Below are positions 35,910-45,140 of a stretch of DNA of 64,000 nt, piece after piece. Below the pieces are notes generated by a model that worked only from the letters and a program-made list of their open reading frames with translations, was not told where the DNA came from and made no database searches. How positions within the stretch are numbered: position 1 is the stretch's first letter; each line of letters begins with the position of its first letter. Position numbers and translations under genes: made by a program. The stretch is from an uncultured Verrucomicrobiae bacterium. GTDB taxonomy: Bacteria; Verrucomicrobiota; Verrucomicrobiia; Limisphaerales; UBA1100. The stretch is from positions 21,946 to 85,945 of the forward strand of contig CALKBX010000023.1 of NCBI GenBank assembly GCA_937775205.1, written 5' to 3'.

Positions 35910-37298
35910 ATGCTACATTTGACTGACAACTCGTTGAGCCGCCGGAATTTCCTTTCCGTGGGTAGCCTTGCGCTTGGGGGACTGGCGTTGCCGGAGTTTT
36001 TGCGGGCGCAGGATGCGTTGCAAAAACTCGGCGGCGTGGCCAAGGATAAAACGGTGGTATTCCTTTTCATGCACGGCGGACCCTCGCAGACGGAGACGTT
36101 CGATCCCAAGATGGGCGCTCCCTCAGGCATTCGAAGCATGACCGGTGAAATTCCCACGCGGCTGCCGGGCATCACATTTGGATCCACGTTTGAAAAGCTC
36201 GCTAAGCTGAATGATAAATTTTCCATCGTGCGATCCTTTACTACCGGGAGTGGCGCACATGATTCAAAACCCATTGTCAGTAAATATTCCAAGAATGCAC
36301 AGATTGGTGGGCATTACGCTCGCGTGGCAGGCAGCAGTCATCCGGAAACCGGCATGCCCCGTAATATTTGGCTCCATCCGCAGGCGGTTGACCCCAAGGC
36401 GACCGACCCTATCATGAAGCTCGGAAAATTTGATGTGACCGGACCTTTGGGGCCAGCTTTTGCGCCGTTCCAACCCAGTGGCAAAGGTGACTTCCGTGCG
36501 GATATGAAATTATCCGTAGACCCATCACGGCTGGGTGACCGACGTTCACTATTAGGTAGCTTGGATCAATTCCGACGTGAAGTAGAGTCAGGCAAGGCAA
36601 CCAGTGGATTGGATAAATTTCAATCACAGGCATTTGAAACTTTAACCGGCGGCATCGGTGATGCCTTTGACATTACGAAGGAAGCCCCGAAGGTACTGGC
36701 CCGTTACGACACGTCCACCCTGATGGACGTGGAGAAAATCAGTAAAAGATGGAACAACCGGCCACGTTATCAGAACCACGTTAACAATCTGGGTAAACTC
36801 ATGTTGATGGCGCGACGTTTGGCTGAGCGTGGAGCGGGCTTTATCACAGTCACCACCGATTTCGTGTGGGATATGCACGCAGATGCGAACAATGCCACCA
36901 TGACTGAAGGCATGGGCTATGTGGGCACACCGTTTGACCACGCAGTGAGTGCATTTATTGAAGATGTGGAAGCGCGCGGATTACGCGATAAAATTTTACT
37001 TGTGTGCTGCGGCGAAATGGGGCGGACACCTCAAGTGAATAATAAGGGAGGTCGTAATCATTGGGCGGGCAGTGCGCCTTTGATGTTATATGGAGGTGGC
37101 CTAAAAATGGGGCAGGTGGTGGGGAGTTCCACCAAAGATGGAGGGGAGCCTGCAAGCGATCGCGTGACTATCCCAAACCTTTATGCGACTCTTATGGAGA
37201 CGTTACTGGACACGGGTGCGGTGCGCGCCATGGCGGGTATCCCGCAGGAAGTAAATGATGTCATTAATGGGGCGTCCCCCATCCGCCAGTTGATGTAG
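35910..37298 (+). CDS. DUF1501 protein, PSD1-free subtype (first of pair)
   Basis: 462 residues. Leader LSRRNFLSVGSLALGGLALP. Core motifs differ in a consistent way from the PSD1-linked copies: FLFMHGGPSQTETFDPKMGA, IVRSFTTGSGAHDSKPIVS (SGAHDSKP instead of INHDPA), [38 protein letters not shown] (GRNHW instead of GRDHHP). The C-terminus NDVINGASPIRQLM replaces the RLTDVHGK end. The region is visibly more AT-rich at third positions than its surroundings. No PSD1 gene adjoins. Confidence 0.92.
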   Translation: MLHLTDNSLSRRNFLSVGSLALGGLALPEFLRAQDALQKLGGVAKDKTVVFLFMHGGPSQTETFDPKMGAPSGIRSMTGEIPTRLPGITFGSTFEKLAKLNDKFSIVRSFTTGSGAHDSKPIVSKYSKNAQIGGHYARVAGSSHPETGMPRNIWLHPQAVDPKATDPIMKLGKFDVTGPLGPAFAPFQPSGKGDFRADMKLSVDPSRLGDRRSLLGSLDQFRREVESGKATSGLDKFQSQAFETLTGGIGDAFDITKEAPKVLARYDTSTLMDVEKISKRWNNRPRYQNHVNNLGKLMLMARRLAERGAGFITVTTDFVWDMHADANNATMTEGMGYVGTPFDHAVSAFIEDVEARGLRDKILLVCCGEMGRTPQVNNKGGRNHWAGSAPLMLYGGGLKMGQVVGSSTKDGGEPASDRVTIPNLYATLMETLLDTGAVRAMAGIPQEVNDVINGASPIRQLM

Positions 37299-37329
37299 GA
37301 GGGCTAATAAACTGCTGTTTTAGCGGAGT

Positions 37330-38733
37330 ATGTTTTCTTTATCAGATATTGCGCCGAACCAAACCTGCGAGGGTTCGAGCCGTCGTGATTTTCTTCAAGC
37401 GGGCGTATTAGGGAGCCTGACGTTGCCGGCTTTATTAGCCAATAAAGCGCTCGCAGCCCAAGCGGGACTACACCTTAAGGACAAGTGTGTAGTACTCCTG
37501 TTTCTTTCAGGCGGTTCACCACACATTGAATTGTTTGATCCAAAAATGACCGCTCCCAAAGAGATCCGTTCCATCACAGGTGAGGTGAAAACAAATATTC
37601 CTGGTGTCACTTTTGGGGGAACTTTTCCAAAGTTGGCAAAGATGACCGATAAGTTTTCGGTAGTGAGATCGTATGGTTCCAAGAACAGCGGACACACCTA
37701 CCATCCGGTAACTGTTTCGGGTAATCCGCTTAAAGCCTCGATGGGTGCTCTCTATACAAAAGTGGCCGGAGCGAATCATCCGGACACAGGAATGCCGCGT
37801 AATACTTTAATTTTACCTGAGGCAATAGATCCGAAACTGAAGCTCGGTAGCAATTTTGAAACTAAGGCACTCGACACTCTTACTCAGGCCGGAGATTTGG
37901 GTGCAAGTTATGCTGCCTTTAACCCTGCTGGTGGCGGAGATGTGAATGCGGATATGCGTTTGCAGATTGAGCCAGAGCGCTTAAACGATCGTCGTGGATT
38001 GCTTGATCGTTTGGATGGTCTGCGCCGTGATATTGATGCCAATGGAGAGCTAGAGAGTGCGGATAAATATCAGCAACAGGCTTTCGACACTATTTCACGT
38101 GGAGCGGCCGATGCATTTGATTGGTCTAAAGAAGACCCAAAAACCATTGCGCGTTACGATACGCGTCCACTTTTTGATCAAAGAAAACTTCAACGATGGC
38201 ATGACATGAAACGTGCAAGTAATTTGCTGGGCTTACAGATGCTCATGGCACGGCGAATGTGCGAGGCAGGTTGTGGATTCGTGACGGTGAGTGATTGTGG
38301 TTGGGATTATCACGCAAACAACAATAGTCCCAAAAACATGGCCGGTATTTATCCCATGGGAAATCAGGTTGATCATGCGGTCAGTGCATTTATACAGGAT
38401 GTGCATGAGCGAGGATTGAGTGAGAAGATATTACTTGTGGTTACCAGCGAAATGGGACGCTCGCCCCGAATTAATAGCGGCGGTGGCCGCAATCACTATG
38501 GTAATTTGACTTCTCTTTTGGTTTCCGGGGGCGGTCTAAAGATGGGCCAGGTAATTGGCCAAAGTGACCGTCAGGCGGCCGAGCCAGCCACGCGTCCGTA
38601 CGAACCGAAACATCTGATGAGCACAATTATGCACACGCTTTTTGACATTGGCCAACTGCGCGTGAAGGATGGTCTACCCAAGAGTCTGGTGGACGTGATC
38701 ACCGGCGGTTCTCCCATTGAGGAACTGGTGTAA
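37330..38733 (+). CDS. DUF1501 protein, PSD1-free subtype (second of pair)
   Basis: 467 residues. Leader SSRRDFLQAGVLGSLTLPAL. Same subtype as the gene 31 bp upstream: FLSGGSPHIELFDPKMTAPK, VVRSYGSKNSGHTYHPVTV, ARRMCEAGCGFVTVSDCGWD, VTSEMGRSPRINSGGGRNHY, and the end VDVITGGSPIEELV. Lower GC than most of the window, like its neighbour. The pair shares its length and C-terminal form and probably arose by an old duplication, since the two have diverged widely. Confidence 0.92.
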   Translation: MFSLSDIAPNQTCEGSSRRDFLQAGVLGSLTLPALLANKALAAQAGLHLKDKCVVLLFLSGGSPHIELFDPKMTAPKEIRSITGEVKTNIPGVTFGGTFPKLAKMTDKFSVVRSYGSKNSGHTYHPVTVSGNPLKASMGALYTKVAGANHPDTGMPRNTLILPEAIDPKLKLGSNFETKALDTLTQAGDLGASYAAFNPAGGGDVNADMRLQIEPERLNDRRGLLDRLDGLRRDIDANGELESADKYQQQAFDTISRGAADAFDWSKEDPKTIARYDTRPLFDQRKLQRWHDMKRASNLLGLQMLMARRMCEAGCGFVTVSDCGWDYHANNNSPKNMAGIYPMGNQVDHAVSAFIQDVHERGLSEKILLVVTSEMGRSPRINSGGGRNHYGNLTSLLVSGGGLKMGQVIGQSDRQAAEPATRPYEPKHLMSTIMHTLFDIGQLRVKDGLPKSLVDVITGGSPIEELV

Positions 38734-39000
38734 ACTGTTTAAAGGAAACAAATTTTCAATCAACGGCACCTCACTGATTCGCCGGTTGATGTGATGTTCT
38801 CACGGCAAAATGCCGGCAATACTTTTTCACTTGAATTTTAGGGCGGGCTTCTCTGTCATAACTGCAAGTTGCAAACCTATAAAACGGCGTTTTTTATTGC
38901 AAAAATCGGCTTTTTTGGCTATTTTATACTCTTCTTAGGGAGGTTTGTTTCCAATGAAAGCTGACGGGACAGGTGTGTCAGTCGGCAACGCTGGTAATTT

Positions 39001-40509
39001 ATGAATTTTGTGTCCCGCATTTGGCTGCCGTTGGCGGTGTTTGTGGCGTTTCTTTTGGCGCTACTCAACCGTGAGGAGTTGTATGATCAGTTCGTCGACA
39101 ACGGGCGGTTTGTCACGGAGGGGTTGTTCACTCACGGCGTGCAAATCGGCGCGTGGATCTCGGCGGCGTTTTTGGCGAACCGGCTGATCACGATTTTTTT
39201 CTGGGATGGATTTATTGGTGCGTTGTCCGAACGACCGGTGCCGCGTTTGCCGAAGGACGTGACGGGGATTGTGATTTTCTCCATCGCGGGCCTCGCGATT
39301 GCCTCCACAGTTTTTCATCAGGACACCACCAAGATCATCGCCGCCTCGGGCGCAGTTAGCATTGTAGTGGGGCTGGCGCTGCGCACGGTGATTCTTGATT
39401 TGTTTATGGGGTTGGCCATTCACGTGGATCAACCGTTCAAAATGGGCGACTGGATCATGGTGCATCAAAACCGTGTGGAGACACATATTGTGGCGGAGAT
39501 TATTGAAATCAACTGGCGCACCACGCGGCTGCGCACCACGGCGAATAATATGGTAGTGGTGCCCAACAGCAAACTGGGCGAAACCATCGTGACCAATTAT
39601 ATGGAGCCCACGCCGCATTTCCGGATGGATCTGGATTTCATAATTGATTTCGAGGTATCCGCCGAGCGGGCCACTCGGGTGCTGACCGCGGGCATCCGCG
39701 CCGCGTGCGAACACAAAGGCATCCTCGCCCAGCCCGAGCCGGAAGTGCGGATGAAGGAAGCGTCTCTCAATGGCATGGTATACGAGGTGCGTTATTTTAT
39801 ATTGCCCCGGCACATTTCCCCCAATGAATCGCGGCACGAAGTGAATCGAACGGTGCTTGAACATTTGGTGCATTCAGGTATCATGCCAGCGCACTCGAAG
39901 GAGGAGGTGACCTTGACGCGCGGGAAACAGCGGACGCTGGATGTGTCGCTGGACGAGGACTTGTACCAACTGATCACGCGCACGGAATTATTCCGGAGCT
40001 TGAGCGCGGGCGAATTCGCGAAGGTGTTTCCCCAAATGCAAAAGCGCACGCTCGCGGAAGGCGAGGTGCTGTACGCGCAGGGCGACGCCGGCGATTCACT
40101 CTTCGTGTGCCTTGAGGGTTTGCTGGAGCGGTTTGTGGATGGCCCGAAGGAGCGGATAAAAGTGGACACGTTGCGGGCCGGTCAACATTTTGGCATCGCC
40201 GCGATGCTGGATGGCACGGCGCGCGCCACCACGATGGAAGCCTGCACGGGGGCATTGGTTTATGAAATCGGAAGGGACGCGTTCGCGCCGTTGTTGGAAA
40301 ATCACGACGAGTTACGGGCGTTGCTGGAGGAGGGCGCGAAACAAGCGGCCGACCAAATTCGAGTAAAACAGGTGGCGGCGCAGCGCGCCAAACAATCCAA
40401 GGCGAAGGGGGAAAAGAAAACGGCGATGCAAAAGGTGATGCAATCGTTTTTCCCGGGCTTCACAAAGTCAGATAAAAACAAGGGGGATGATGGGGATGAA
40501 CAAAAATAA
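39001..40509 (+). CDS. MscS-type mechanosensitive channel fused to a cyclic-nucleotide-binding domain
   Basis: 502 residues. Three transmembrane segments in the first 130 residues, then the MscS pore helix and beta domain (GAVSIVVGLALRTVILDLFM, GDWIMVHQNRVETHIVAEI, TTRLRTTANNMVVVPNSKLG). Residues about 325-440 form a CNBD/CAP-like domain: FRSLSAGEFAKVFPQMQKR, GEVLYAQGDAGDSLFVCLEG, GQHFGIAAMLDGTARATTME. The tail is basic and Lys/Ala-rich. Gating may be modulated by a nucleotide or similar small ligand. The fusion is known in environmental bacteria. The last codons overlap the secretin start by 14 bp, so the two genes are translationally coupled. Confidence 0.9.
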   Translation: MNFVSRIWLPLAVFVAFLLALLNREELYDQFVDNGRFVTEGLFTHGVQIGAWISAAFLANRLITIFFWDGFIGALSERPVPRLPKDVTGIVIFSIAGLAIASTVFHQDTTKIIAASGAVSIVVGLALRTVILDLFMGLAIHVDQPFKMGDWIMVHQNRVETHIVAEIIEINWRTTRLRTTANNMVVVPNSKLGETIVTNYMEPTPHFRMDLDFIIDFEVSAERATRVLTAGIRAACEHKGILAQPEPEVRMKEASLNGMVYEVRYFILPRHISPNESRHEVNRTVLEHLVHSGIMPAHSKEEVTLTRGKQRTLDVSLDEDLYQLITRTELFRSLSAGEFAKVFPQMQKRTLAEGEVLYAQGDAGDSLFVCLEGLLERFVDGPKERIKVDTLRAGQHFGIAAMLDGTARATTMEACTGALVYEIGRDAFAPLLENHDELRALLEEGAKQAADQIRVKQVAAQRAKQSKAKGEKKTAMQKVMQSFFPGFTKSDKNKGDDGDEQK

Positions 40510-42610
40510 AATTCGGTTAATGGCGGCGCTGTGGGTGGCGACTGCCGGAACACTTTTGGCCCAACCACTGCCGGGCACGGGCCCCACGCGCAGCCGCATC
40601 AAGCCGTGGCTAAAAAATGCCCTCGGCGAATTGGCGGCGCTGAAAACCACCAACGATGTGAAGGTGATGTCCAAGCGCATCACGCTGAGCTACATCGATC
40701 CCGCGCGCGCCACGCAATTGCTGGCGCTGCACGGCTACACCATCGGCAAGGCGGAGGAGCCGATGGATCACACCAAACTGCCGGTGGTGATTTCCCTGCC
40801 GGGCACGGCCTTCCACGAAACCATTCCCAAACCGGAAGACAAGTTTCCCCAAACGGAAACCGATCCGATGAATGAGTTGATTGTGTTTCACAATGAAAAT
40901 GAACCGGGACAGTTGAGCCGGCTGTTGGATTTGTTGCAGCGCGATGTGGACAAGCCCGCGAAACAAATCATCATCGAAGCGATGATTTTGGAAATCTCAT
41001 CCACTGCGCTGGAGGAAATGGGCGTGAAATGGTCGCGCTCAGGCAACCCCACCGGCAGTGGGTTTACCGATAAAACCAGCACGCTGACTTTCGGCACGCT
41101 GAAATTTCCCAGCACGGATGAAGCCCTGAATCTCGCCACCTCCGGCGTTTTCCACGGACTCAACGCGCAAATCAAGGCACTCGTTCGCGAGGGCAAAGCA
41201 GAGGTGCTCTCGCGCCCGAGCGTGCTCGCGCTGAACAATCGCATGGCTTTCATCAATGTTTCAAAAGAAATTCCCGTGGCGAACACGACGTACGCGCCGG
41301 GAAATAATTACCAGCGCACTTCGTTTGAAATGAAAAAAGCGGGCATCTCGCTCGCGGTGCGCCCGCGTGCCAGCGCCGATGGCAGCGAAGTGAGTATGCA
41401 AATCAACGCGATGGTCACCGCCCAAGTGCCCAACGAAGATGTCGAGGTGAAGCAAGGCGCCAACGTGGTGGCCAAGTCGCCGACCATTTCCGTGCGCGAA
41501 GTGAAGACCACCGCGCGCGTGGCCAACAATACCCCCTTCATCATCGGCGGCCTCATCGCGCGCGACAAGCAAAGCAGCGTCGACAAGGTGCCGCTGCTCG
41601 GCGACCTCCCGCTGCTCGGCGGGCTCTTTCGCAGCAAACAGGAAAAAGCGGTGAAGCGCGAAGTCATCATCGTCCTCACGCCCACGGTGTTGCCCGATAA
41701 TCCCGTGGGCGGAAAACACATTCCCGAGGATGAGGATTTGTTCGATAGCTTTGGCAATCAACTCTTCCGCGACGCCTATCGCATTCGCGCCGAGGACACG
41801 TTTGACCTCAATTACCTCACCCAAAACCGCCAACTCCAACGAATGAAAGCCCTCGCCAGCCGCATTGTGGCGGGCAATGCGCAATTGCGCGGGCAGTATC
41901 CGTACAATCATTTTGTGGACAAGGCAGTGCCGGGCGAGGAGATTTTATGTTATCGCCAGATTTACGAAGTGCTCAAGCGGCAGGATATGCAGGAGCAAAT
42001 GGCCTCGACCAAAATCATTTTCTTTGAACCGGACAAAAATATCAAGTCCGGCCATCGTGTGCGCTTTCTGGAGGCGTATCTGAAAGCCAACGCGCCGGAA
42101 GTCCTTACCGAAGAGGGCGGCGGCAAGGCGGTGGCAATTTCGTTCACGATGCAGCGATTTTCCGACAGCGCGAAGACGATTTTTAATGAGCCCGTGCCCG
42201 AACTGCAGCTCGTGGACTGCGCCGATGAAGCAAATTGGGCGCGCCAACTTTGGACGCTCAATCAGCCCACGGAGGAAGGGCAGGGAAAATTCACGGTGCT
42301 GCTGCGCCACCAAAAAGATGTGCAACGCCTCAAGTACGCGGTGCTGATGAAAAAAACCGTGGAGTTGAATACCGAAAAGCAAGTGCTCAGTCTCGGCAAT
42401 TTCACCCGCGGGCGGTTACTGCTGATGCCCCGCGTAAAGGAGGCCGACATTGAGCTGGTAGATGGCGACGTGGCGCGCGCGTTCTTTTTCTCGGAGATGT
42501 ATTATCAGGCGTTGCAGGTAGAAATGGAAAAGGACCTCGCTGCTTTCCGAAAAGTGATTGAAGACAAAAATCATTTGCAGCAGATGTTGAATCCCGGCCC
42601 ACGCCGGTAA
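40496..42610 (+). CDS. Secretin-domain protein (GspD/PilQ superfamily)
   Basis: 704 residues; the ATG at 40496 is preferred over 40487 because GGGGGA lies at the right distance. Signal peptide MNKNKIRLMAALWVATAGTL and cleavage after LAQ. N-domains about residues 40-170 include YIDPARATQLLALHGY. The secretin gate region carries the family blocks VLSRPSVLALNNRMAFINVS, VNTTYAPG-like (AAsn-Thr-Thr-Tyr) loop, VREVKTTARVANNTPFIIGG and the signature VPLLGDLPLLGGLFRSKQEK with REVIIVLTPTVLPDN. About 220 residues follow the secretin core, an unusually long extension of unknown fold. No other type II or IV pilus genes are in view. Functions as an outer-membrane ring. Confidence 0.88.
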   Translation: MNKNKIRLMAALWVATAGTLLAQPLPGTGPTRSRIKPWLKNALGELAALKTTNDVKVMSKRITLSYIDPARATQLLALHGYTIGKAEEPMDHTKLPVVISLPGTAFHETIPKPEDKFPQTETDPMNELIVFHNENEPGQLSRLLDLLQRDVDKPAKQIIIEAMILEISSTALEEMGVKWSRSGNPTGSGFTDKTSTLTFGTLKFPSTDEALNLATSGVFHGLNAQIKALVREGKAEVLSRPSVLALNNRMAFINVSKEIPVANTTYAPGNNYQRTSFEMKKAGISLAVRPRASADGSEVSMQINAMVTAQVPNEDVEVKQGANVVAKSPTISVREVKTTARVANNTPFIIGGLIARDKQSSVDKVPLLGDLPLLGGLFRSKQEKAVKREVIIVLTPTVLPDNPVGGKHIPEDEDLFDSFGNQLFRDAYRIRAEDTFDLNYLTQNRQLQRMKALASRIVAGNAQLRGQYPYNHFVDKAVPGEEILCYRQIYEVLKRQDMQEQMASTKIIFFEPDKNIKSGHRVRFLEAYLKANAPEVLTEEGGGKAVAISFTMQRFSDSAKTIFNEPVPELQLVDCADEANWARQLWTLNQPTEEGQGKFTVLLRHQKDVQRLKYAVLMKKTVELNTEKQVLSLGNFTRGRLLLMPRVKEADIELVDGDVARAFFFSEMYYQALQVEMEKDLAAFRKVIEDKNHLQQMLNPGPRR

Positions 42611-42641
42611 CGTCAACCTTGGTTGAGAGGAAAAGGGTGAA

Positions 42642-44069
42642 ATGAAAACGAATCGTACCGAACTCGCAATCGGCGTAGCGCTCCTGTTCGGAGTCGCCGC
42701 ACTGTTTATTTTTTCCAAACCCAAACCGGCGGAGCCCGCTCCTGCGCCGGAACAAATCGCCGCCGCACCCCAGCCAACCCCTCAGCCGGAGGCAGCCCTC
42801 GAGCCCGAGCCGGCAGAACCCACGGAACCCGCCGAAGGCGAAACCCCCGAACCGCCGGAAGGTGAAGGTAATGAATCCGAACCCGCCGAAGGCGAAGGCG
42901 GCGAACCTACCGAAGAACCCGAAACTCCATCCGATCCGGTTTTAGCGTTGGTGGATAAAATCGACAACCCCGCGGGCAAAGTCCGCGTGCTCGCTAATCT
43001 CGCCGGCACGCTCGCCCAAACGGGCGACACGGAACGCGCGGTCATCATCCTCGCGCAGTCGCAAGCCATCGTGGATGAAATCGAGGACGCCACCTCGTTG
43101 GCGCCGGCGTTGAGCTACTTGGCCGGCGCACAAATTCGCCTTGGACTAAAAGACGACGCCCGGGCCACGCTGGCGAAGGCCCTGGCCACGGTGGGAAAAA
43201 TCAAAGGCGTGGATGCGAAAGTGCAAACGCTCGGCAAGCTCACGATCGCTCTCAATGAACTCGGCGACCACGAACAAATCCAAGCCGTGCTCGCGCAGTC
43301 GCTGGTGTTGGCCAATGAAATTCAGCAGCAAGCCCAAGCGGTGCTGCAACAATCGCTCACCCTCGTGGGCCGTATGAAAGACGGCGAAGGCAAAGCCAAC
43401 GCGCTACAACAAATCGCCGCCGCAATGGCGCAACCGGGGAATGCGCAGCAAGCGGAAGAAATTTTTGTGCAAGCGCTCACCATCGCCACGCAGATTGCCG
43501 ATGCCGAAAAGAAAGCCATCGCGCTGGACAAGATCGCCAAGTCCTTCGAGCAAGCCGGGCCGGGCGGGCAGTTTACCGCGCTCCAATTCAGCATCGGTTG
43601 GATGTATTATGAGGGCAACAATTTGCCGCGCGATTATGCGCGCGCCGCCACGTGGTATCGCAAAGCCGCCGAGCAAGGCCACGCGCAGGCGCAGGTAAAC
43701 CTCGCCGTGATGTACACCGAAGGCGAAGGCGTGGCGGCCAGCAAAGTGGAGGCGCTCAAGTGGTTCCGTCAAGCCGCTGAGCAGGGCTTCGCCGAGGGCC
43801 AAACGGCCTTGGGCGTGATGTACGCGCTCGGCCAGGGCGTGGAGGCGGATCTCGTGCAGGCAAATAAATGGCTCGCGCTCGCCGCCGCCCAAGGCGATGC
43901 CGACGCCCAAGTGGCCCACACGGAACTTGCCACCAAACTTTCGCCCGCGCAATTGGCGGAGTCCAAAAAACTCACCGATCAATGGCAGGCGCAACGAAAT
44001 CCAGTGACGGCACCAGCGCCTGCTCCGGAGCCGAAGCCAGAGATTCCCGAAGCGAAGAAGCCGGAATAA
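42642..44069 (+). CDS. Membrane-anchored TPR/Sel1-repeat protein
   Basis: 475 residues. One N-terminal transmembrane segment (ELAIGVALLFGVAALFIF), a Pro/Glu low-complexity linker (about residues 28-100, many PAEPTEPAEG-like units), then TPR-like helical repeats (VRVLANLAGTLAQTGDTERA, NALQQIAAAMAQPGNAQQAE), then Sel1 repeats: GWMYYEGNNLPRDYARAATW, NLAVMYTEGEGVAASKVEAL, ALGVMYALGQGVEADLVQAN. Ends with a Pro-rich tail. It starts 31 bp after the secretin and probably belongs to the same operon, as an assembly or interaction scaffold. Confidence 0.85.
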   Translation: MKTNRTELAIGVALLFGVAALFIFSKPKPAEPAPAPEQIAAAPQPTPQPEAALEPEPAEPTEPAEGETPEPPEGEGNESEPAEGEGGEPTEEPETPSDPVLALVDKIDNPAGKVRVLANLAGTLAQTGDTERAVIILAQSQAIVDEIEDATSLAPALSYLAGAQIRLGLKDDARATLAKALATVGKIKGVDAKVQTLGKLTIALNELGDHEQIQAVLAQSLVLANEIQQQAQAVLQQSLTLVGRMKDGEGKANALQQIAAAMAQPGNAQQAEEIFVQALTIATQIADAEKKAIALDKIAKSFEQAGPGGQFTALQFSIGWMYYEGNNLPRDYARAATWYRKAAEQGHAQAQVNLAVMYTEGEGVAASKVEALKWFRQAAEQGFAEGQTALGVMYALGQGVEADLVQANKWLALAAAQGDADAQVAHTELATKLSPAQLAESKKLTDQWQAQRNPVTAPAPAPEPKPEIPEAKKPE

Positions 44070-44070
44070 T

Positions 44071-44093
44071 TTGAACCGCTATTGGCGGTTCAA
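44071..44093. terminator. Hairpin behind the Sel1 gene
   Basis: Perfect 9-bp stem TTGAACCGC / GCGGTTCAA with a five-base loop, two bases after the stop codon. There is no T-run on the plus strand; termination is plausible but weakly supported. Confidence 0.4.
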
Positions 44094-44173
44094 AAAACAC
44101 TCGTCTGATTTATTCCCTGCCAGTGAATAACCTTGAGTTATCCACTTTCCCCTGTTAATAATTCGTCTTTCGC

Positions 44174-44497
44174 ATGAGCGAACGGAGGATTGATACCGGA
44201 ATTTGGGATAAGCTGACGAAGGCCGTGGTGTTTCTACTCGTCATCGCCGCGTTGCTCGCGGTGGCGGTTTGGTACCTGCCGCTAATCAAACAAAACGAAC
44301 GAATGCGTTCGGAGGTTTTGCGGCTCCAAGAAGAATTAGCCACTAAAGAGGAAACGGCCCGCCAAATCAAAGTGCAAATCGAAGCGCTCCGCAATGACCC
44401 CGAGACCGTGGAGCGTTACGCCCGCGAAAAGCTCGGGCTGGCGCGCGCCGGCGAAACGGTCATCCGCTTCGAGCAGCCCAACTCCAACGCGCCATAA
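44174..44497 (+). CDS. FtsB/DivIC-family septum formation initiator
   Basis: 107 residues: short cytoplasmic start, one transmembrane segment (AVVFLLVIAALLAVAVWYL), a leucine-zipper-like coiled coil (RMRSEVLRLQEELATKEETA), and the typical family tail DPETVERYAREKLGLARAGE followed by ETVIRFEQ. The DivIC/FtsB family joins the FtsQ-FtsL division complex at midcell. It stands alone 77 bp upstream of efp; no other division gene is close by. Confidence 0.88.
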   Translation: MSERRIDTGIWDKLTKAVVFLLVIAALLAVAVWYLPLIKQNERMRSEVLRLQEELATKEETARQIKVQIEALRNDPETVERYAREKLGLARAGETVIRFEQPNSNAP

Positions 44498-44573
44498 CCC
44501 GCTTGCATTCAAGCTTGCATTCGGCCCTCGCTCGGCTACTTTCCCGACCCGTTTTTGAACCCCAAAATTTATT

Positions 44574-45131
44574 ATGGCAATTGCAAATGACCTTCGGCGC
44601 GGCAACGCGATTAAAATCAACGGCGCGGTATGCGTCGTCATGGACACCGGCCACGTGAAGCCCGGCAAAGGGCCCGCTTACGTTCAGGCCAAGCTGCGCA
44701 ATCTTTCCACCGGCAAATCATCCGACAACCGATTCAACTCATCCGAGAACATCGAGATTGTGCCCATGACCACTCGCAAGCTGGAGTTCAGCTATATGGA
44801 GGGCGACGATTTTGTGTTGGTGGATCCCGAAACCTACGAGCAAGAAAACGTGCGCGCCGAGTTGATGACCGACGTGAAGGATTTCATGACCGAGAACACG
44901 CCGCTCACCGCCACTTACGTGGACGGCAACCTCGCGATGGTGGAGCTGCCGCCCAACGTGATACTCACCGTTAGCGATGCGCCCGATGGCGTGAAAGGCG
45001 ATTCCGCCAGCAACGTGCAAAAGCCCGTCACCCTCGAAACCGGCGTGATCATTCAAGTGCCCCTCTTCATCAAGACCGGCGAGAAAATCAAGATCGACGT
45101 GAAGAACCAAAAATACCTCGAGCGGGCGTAG
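44574..45131 (+). CDS. efp: Translation elongation factor P
   Basis: 185 residues, the normal length; three beta-barrel domains. It rescues ribosomes stalled on polyproline. The loop of the first domain reads HVKPGKGPAYVQAKLRNL, with Lys32 in the position of the modified Lys34 of E. coli EF-P. The third domain has DAPDGVKGDSASNVQKPVTL, then ETGVIIQVPLFIKTGEKIKI, the EF-P signature. A lysine at the tip would accept either beta-lysylation (EpmA/EpmB) or a different modification; a KamA-family gene lies 4.6 kb downstream. Confidence 0.97.
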   Translation: MAIANDLRRGNAIKINGAVCVVMDTGHVKPGKGPAYVQAKLRNLSTGKSSDNRFNSSENIEIVPMTTRKLEFSYMEGDDFVLVDPETYEQENVRAELMTDVKDFMTENTPLTATYVDGNLAMVELPPNVILTVSDAPDGVKGDSASNVQKPVTLETGVIIQVPLFIKTGEKIKIDVKNQKYLERA

Positions 45132-45140
45132 TTTGGATTA

